A stretch of DNA of 64,000 nucleotides from Nematostella vectensis (lineage: Eukaryota; Cnidaria; Anthozoa; Actiniaria; Edwardsiidae). Below are positions 58,901 to 64,000 of this stretch, in pieces. Position 1 is the stretch's first letter. Each line of letters starts with the position of its first letter. The stretch lies in NCBI RefSeq assembly GCF_932526225.1, contig NC_064046.1, positions 10,689,719 to 10,753,718 on the forward strand, read 5' to 3'. The position numbers were made by a program, and so were the translations under genes. The notes below the pieces were generated by a model. That model saw nothing but the letters and a program-made list of their open reading frames with translations. It was not told the DNA's origin and did not search any database.

Positions 58901-61900
58901 TATCAAAAGTGTTCTTTTAATAGACAAAACGTTGTGGTGCTAAATGCAAAAACCGTCCGTAATTGGGGCAACACACTGTATTAGAATCCGCGCTAATTAA
59001 AAAGTCACCCGCTCTTAATTGTCAGTAACACACTCAAAGAAACTTACAATAGACACACTGCTTTTACAATTTGGAAGTATTTTGGATCGTATAAATTTTT
59101 ATATGAATTTTTAAACTTAATAACAACATTCTGAATTTTAAAAATTGTATACCAGTCAAATTAAAAATACGTTGTACAAAAACACTGATTAAGTCTTTCT
59201 TTTCAGAGGATGTGCCGCTGGGCTCTTTAAACGACACATTTGAGTGCATCTACCCAACATATAATGGTAAGTCGAAGACTGAAAATTCCTGAAGAATTAT
59301 GTTCTAAAGACCTTTGTACTTTCAAGATAATGAGTAGCAAATATTGAGCCACATTCCCTAATCCCAATTTTGAAAATTGTTTTATTACCGCTCTGGATTT
59401 CGAAAGAAACGCACCAAATGTTATATTCCCATTTTATTCTCAATCTGTTTGCGTTGAAATATACTTTTTTTAACGAGGTTTAATCATCATTGCGTTGTAT
59501 TGCATTCTAAAGAAGGCAAAAAATTACCTTATGTGGGTTTCCCATGACAGCGCTGTACGTGCTAGCTGTACTTTATCCTACCACACTCTATTCTTCAGTA
59601 ATTTCCTCTACCTATTTGTTATTTCTAAGCAGGGGCGGATCTAGCTTTCATATATCAGTCACTCTTGTTTTAAAAACTGTCGTTTTCATAGCTCGCTCAG
59701 TCATTTCCCTAATTCCACAGGAATTCGTGTTTACTACGATTTTGCTGGCAGCCATCTTAGAAATGGAGCCTAGTCCCTAACGATTTAGAATATCACAGGT
59801 CTCCCGCGCGCTCGCCCCAGGATCTTTTAGACCATTGAGAAAAACGACAGCCATTGATTGATATGCAGCGTGTGGCGTTTGGCTCACCGTGACAGTGGGA
59901 AGAGGGGGTATTTGTTTTGTTACATATTTGTTTCTGGCAGTCCAAAAGGGGGTTTAGACCCTCTAACCCCCCTCCCCCTAGATCTGCTACTGTTAAGAAT
60001 TTTGAAATATATTTCGATTTTCTTTTTGCTTTCACGGCACATTTTAGAATTTAACAATGTGTCTTATTAGGGCCCTATCCACGGGAGGCGGCAGAATGCT
60101 TCAAAAAGTCATGCCCTGTACCGTGTTACTACACCAAGTACGAGACCAAGCTTTCTTACGCGTCGGCTATAAGTAACGCCATCGCAAGAGACATTCCAAC
60201 ATACCTACTAACAAATGGAAGCGAGTTTGACGACATAGAAAAGATGACAGAGGGGGAACGAAAAACGTTTTTCAGGTAGAGAAAGTCTTTAGAGAAGATA
60301 ACGACATACCCACACTACAAAGTCGCGCAAGACGAAAGTGGTGATGTAAAGCAAGGTTTTAGGTAGGGGCAGGGGCTCATAAGTAGGAGCAATCAACTTC
60401 CCCACATTCTGGTATTATATAGGTGTCACGGCGTTTCCTAGGATCAGGCTATTTTTAGACGCGCAGATGAGCCAATCAGATTCGACCTTTGTGTTGACGT
60501 TTTGGCTGAGCTCAACTGCACGCGCATTCTCAGACAAAAAGCTATGTTCTCTCTTTGGTACTTTGACTTTTGTTGCTGTCTTCTTTTATATGAATCATCC
60601 AACCCTACCTACGACTTTGAATTCTAGCTTGCATTTTTTTGGTATACAAACAAACCCGACGGATGATGGATGAAAAATATTCTTTCTAATTTGCGCGTGC
60701 AGCCTCACCTCACTCGCGCGCGCGACCAACGTCAAGGTGATTGGCCCGTTCGTGCGCGCGCGTCTAAAAATAGCCTGATCCTCGGAAACGCCGTGACACT
60801 TATATAATACAGATGATTGCCCCTACTTATGAGCCCCTGGTAGGGGAAGATATTTACCAATCTTGTGTGTCAGCAGAAGAGGTCACATCCATGTCTTTTT
60901 TTGCATTGAACTTCTGCCAAGGCAGCCAAAATGACCAGGGGGGTGGGGTAGGGGAGGGGGTATGCGCAGCGTAGAAAAAGTATGATCCACCTTTTAGCGA
61001 TAAATAATGTGGTAGGCGTTAAAGGTTGGTGTCCCTTATTGTCCTTGCGCATCCTCGTCTGCGCATTCAAGAAAGCAAACTCACGCGTGTTTTTCATACA
61101 CAAGTTATATTGTCACATGTCCAAACGGATGAAAAAATGGTGGCTATTTACGACAATGTAGATTAACGTTAAACATGTACAGGAATTGAAATATGCGCAA
61201 ATTTTCCTCTGTTTGTCTATGCCCGAGCACGTTGTTTTCGTGCGCGCGATAGTCTTTCGTAATATTTTTTGGTGTCTCAACCCTTTTTCACAATATTTTC
61301 AAAAAATGATCAAATGAGGTGTTCTGCTCAATTAAGGATTAATGACGCTTGTGTATTTTTCCAAAAAAGCAATATTTCGCCATGATTTTCAACCAGTAAC
61401 TGGAATGTCACTAAAAGTAAAAATGGTACTCACCGGGGTGTATAAACTGTATTTCGGAGCTTTGAGGTAAAAAAAAAAAAAATGCACGGTGACCCCTATT
61501 TTTTAAAGTTGAATTTCTAAAACATCCCATCAAATTAAAAACTGTGAGTTTTTAAAAATAAATTATGACATGACTACAATTTTACACGTTTTGTATCGAA
61601 TTCTCGTTGTTAAAATGAGCACAAACATCAGAAATGAACCCTATTTATGCATTTGTTTTATGGGAATTCTTTATATTTATGTGATTAGATGACAAGATTA
61701 TCACACCTGGAATGTTTTAAGTAAAAATAAGACAACTCTTGTGAAATTTTCAAGAGAACATATTTTATTTTAGATTTTGCTGACACAGCTATTTTTAACA
61801 CCTTTGATGACGCATATTTCATAAATGCACGGTGATCCCTATTTTTTTCTTACAATTTAGGTGGCCTCAGGGTAGTTCTACAAGACCCATATGATTTTGG

Positions 61901-63242
61901 GAAAATAAAAACACCTCCCAATTAGGCTGCACCAACCTTAAATAATGTCAATTTAAGGGCCAAATATTCAGATTTTAATAAATTTTCTTTCTTTTTTTCA
62001 CAGGGAAAATGTTGCCTCACTTGACGTCTACTTCGATGAGCTCAGTTATGACTTGATTAAGCAGAAACCCTCGTTTGACAGATGGTCGCTTATAGGTGGG
62101 TTTTACTCTTAATATTATGTAAAACAAATCAGCCTAGAGAATTGCTTAGGGAAGCCCCATTAGAAAACGTCTTCAGGACGTGCATGAATCTCTTTTTTAA
62201 TCTTTGTATGCATTTTTTTCTGTCTGTTAGGGCTGCATGTATTTGTCATGTATAGAACTGTTATAATTACGTGACGTGACCGAATTTCAAGTTTTTGACT
62301 TGGCGCGTTACCCAATCATCTCTCTTTTTCTCTCTCCAGTATAATCTCTCTTTCTCTCTCCAGTATCATCTCTCTTTCTCTCTCCAGTATCATCTCTCTT
62401 TCTCTCTCCAGTATCATCTCTCTTTCTCTCTCCAGTATCATCTCTCTTTCTCTCTCCATTATCATCTCTTTTTCTCTCCCCAGTATTATCTCTCTTTCTC
62501 TCTCCAGTATCATCTCTCTCTCTCCATTATCATCTCTCTTTCTCTCTCCAGTATCATTTCTCTTTCTCTCTCCAGTATCATCTCTCTTTCTCTTTCCAGT
62601 ATCATCTCTCTTTCTCTCATCAGTATCATCTCTCTTTCTCTCTCCAGTATCATTTCTCTTTCTCTCTCCAGTATCATCTCTCTTTCTCTCTCCAGTATCG
62701 TCTCTCTTTTTAATGCCCTCCCCTCTGACTTCAAGGATCTTGAAACGGCATTTTTTTCTTCAACCAACTGTGTAATGTTTCCCACCTCGAAGAAATATTT
62801 TGTTCACAACTGCCGCTTTTATCTCAACTTTTTTACTCTTCTTTCCTTTTCTCTTTTTTCCAACAATTTGTCAGTGTAAATTTGTGAATATTTTTTGTGT
62901 TTTTGTCATCGTTGCATTGTCATAGCACTCCCTCAGGCCCCTTTTCTCCCTCTCGGCCCCAGTCCCCTACCATTCCCTCTCTCCCTGAGCCGCTACGCAG
63001 GATAGGAACAAATTATGTAACATGTTGCTTGACATATTATTACCTATTTTGTAGCGATGATCGGAGGCTACCTCGGTCTGTTCCTGGGTATGAGTTTGCT
63101 AACAGTCCTGGAGTTCTTTGATCTTCTTGTGATGAAGCTTCTCAACAGGATTTCTTCCAATAAGAAGGTTGTCAACACCGTTACAGTAGAACCGCAAGAA
63201 TCACAGAATGCGTTTGCTTTTAAACAAGGACCTACGGTATAA
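55970..63242 (+). CDS. DEG/ENaC-like channel subunit, copy 4, six exons, with altered thumb cysteines
   Basis: Exons 55970-56767, 57164-57326, 59207-59266, 60071-60275, 62004-62095 and 63055-63242 still join into an open 501-residue frame with normal splice signals, His-Gly, FPAVTICN and the GMS filter. Unlike copies 1-3 it has C298R, C326G and a GIKK to GDTA replacement at 307-310, plus N98S, I156M, P388T, E420D, E428K and G478V. By homology to the ASIC disulfide ladder, C298 should pair with C355 and C326 with C313, so two thumb disulfides are broken and two cysteines left free. It may be a misfolded or early-decay copy, or a subunit with changed gating; no stop or frameshift is present. 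Its minisatellite intron is the shortest (about 16 units). Confidence 0.85.
57261..57298. other. Perfect 15-bp inverted repeat in exon 2 of copy 4
   Basis: GCAAGCAGTGTCTCC (57261-57275), an 8-nt spacer, then GGAGACACTGCTTGC (57284-57298). In the other three copies the right arm reads GGGATAAAAAAATGC at the same length, so the right arm was rewritten as the complement of the left arm, changing residues 308-310 without a frameshift. Confidence 0.95.
59630..59992. mobile_element. hAT-like MITE in intron 3, copy 4 (363 bp)
   Basis: Paralogue of 27436-27798, of equal length, with the left end CAGGGGCGGATCTAG intact and one substitution in the right end (CTAGATCTGC). Confidence 0.6.
60361..60846. 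mobile_element. TIR element in intron 4, copy 4
   Basis: Paralogue of the element at 41601-42086, in standard orientation with no hammerhead insertion. Confidence 0.75.
62314..62695 (+). repeat. 24-bp minisatellite in intron 5, copy 4 (about 16 units)
   Basis: Same unit and same borders as the other three arrays, including the shared 190-bp deletion on its left with copy 3. Confidence 0.95.
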
Positions 63243-63724
63243 AAGGCGCGCGTGTCTGTCACGCAGGAATAAGTCACCCATGTAGTGAAGACATATTTAG
63301 CACCTAGGAATTATAAAATGATCAGCTGTCTGCATATTGAAGTCCACGGAACAACTGAAAGCATTTTGTTTAGTTAACCTATCGCGTTTGACAGGGAAAT
63401 ATAAAACGCTCGCATGGAAATTGCTTAGCCAAGCAGTTCATATTTTTAGCAGATTGACCTTTTGCTCGGGAAACTTATAGGCGCACCGCGTCCCTTTTTA
63501 AGTGGTACTGGAGAACAGAGTTTTGAGCATTTGATTTAGTCCTGTATCCGTTAAATACATAAGGAAAGTTAAGTCTGTGTTCACACAAGGTTTACCCTAA
63601 GTAAGCTTCAGACCTAGTCGTCGGTGAAATGTGTTTTTAGTACATTTTAAGAGTTTGAGTGCAAAAATGATTATAATGCTGTCAATCATATTAATCACGT
63701 GTGTAGCTTGCCATGCGCACTAGC
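63243..63724. other. 3' flank of copy 4
   Basis: Near-identical to 50829-51309. No gene seen. Confidence 0.45.
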
Positions 63725-64000
63725 ACAGCTAGCAGGACAGGGCTGAAAAACGCAAGACTAGTTCCAGTACCGCGCGTGTAAACCACCCTTTTTGTTTTGA
63801 AATGGCCGCGTTTTGCCGGCGAACTGTCACATTTTGGCGAATGCTAAGAAAACTAGATCAAATCTAAGGCTCAAATTTTCTTTATGACTCCCTCATTATC
63901 AAACAAATCTGTCATCTTTTGTAGAGTATGGTTTTAATGCTGTACAGTAAGTCAAAACAGCGGCCGAAGTCAGCCTTTCGTACCTTTACTCGAACGATTC
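63725..64000. mobile_element. hAT-type MITE, partial at window edge
   Basis: Begins with the same ACAGCTAG (63725-63732) and CAGGGCTGAAAAACG end as 51310-51635, in the same site, and runs past the window end. It has an extra ACATTTTGGCG-like 11 bp relative to the copy 3 flank, so copies 3 and 4 inherited one insertion that has since diverged. Confidence 0.75.

Overview
This is eukaryotic, AT-rich nuclear DNA from an invertebrate animal, most likely a cnidarian (an anthozoan is my best guess). Genes are split by GT-AG introns, microsatellites and miniature transposons are abundant, and the main gene belongs to the animal-specific DEG/ENaC channel family. The species cannot be fixed from the sequence alone.

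The window is dominated by four tandem, head-to-tail copies of one DEG/ENaC (ASIC-like) channel gene on the + strand, with start codons at 5729, 23670, 36708 and 55970. In every copy six exons (798, 163, 60, 205, 92 and 188 nt) join without a frame break into a 501-residue protein. It has a His-Gly gating motif, TM1, the FPAVTICN motif, a cysteine-rich extracellular domain, and a TM2 with a Gly-Met-Ser selectivity-filter triplet. Copies 1-3 look intact. Copy 4 is also open but has lost two conserved cysteines and carries a hairpin-templated replacement in exon 2. Different segments group the copies differently, so the array is a mosaic made by unequal exchange or gene conversion.

Left flank (1-3023): the first exon of a minus-strand secreted PAN/apple-like protein runs off the window edge at base 1, followed by a TIR element with TA duplication, degenerate TCACGAAT-rich repeats and a retroelement-derived ORF remnant. 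The array begins at an (ATT)n/(GTTATT)n microsatellite, and a 1.8-kb TIR transposon with a TAA target duplication sits in the copy 1 upstream region.

Introns: intron 5, which separates the pore exon from the rest, holds a 24-bp pyrimidine-rich minisatellite of about 208, 51, 281 and 16 units in copies 1-4. Nearly every unit looks like a 3' splice site. Intron 4 holds a TIR element in all copies. In copy 1 that intron is partly inverted and carries four copies of a hammerhead ribozyme core, two of them in a 354-bp tandem repeat (a retrozyme-like element) and two in a large palindrome, positioned at the inversion breakpoints. Intron 3 carries a hAT-like MITE, into which a 284-bp element without target duplication has inserted in copy 3; the same element lies upstream of copy 4.

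Intergenic stretches carry an LTR-like sequence, MITEs and (TTATTG)n-type arrays, and I found no further convincing genes there. The most notable non-gene system is the hammerhead-ribozyme element in intron 4 of copy 1; the second is the splice-acceptor-like minisatellite of intron 5.
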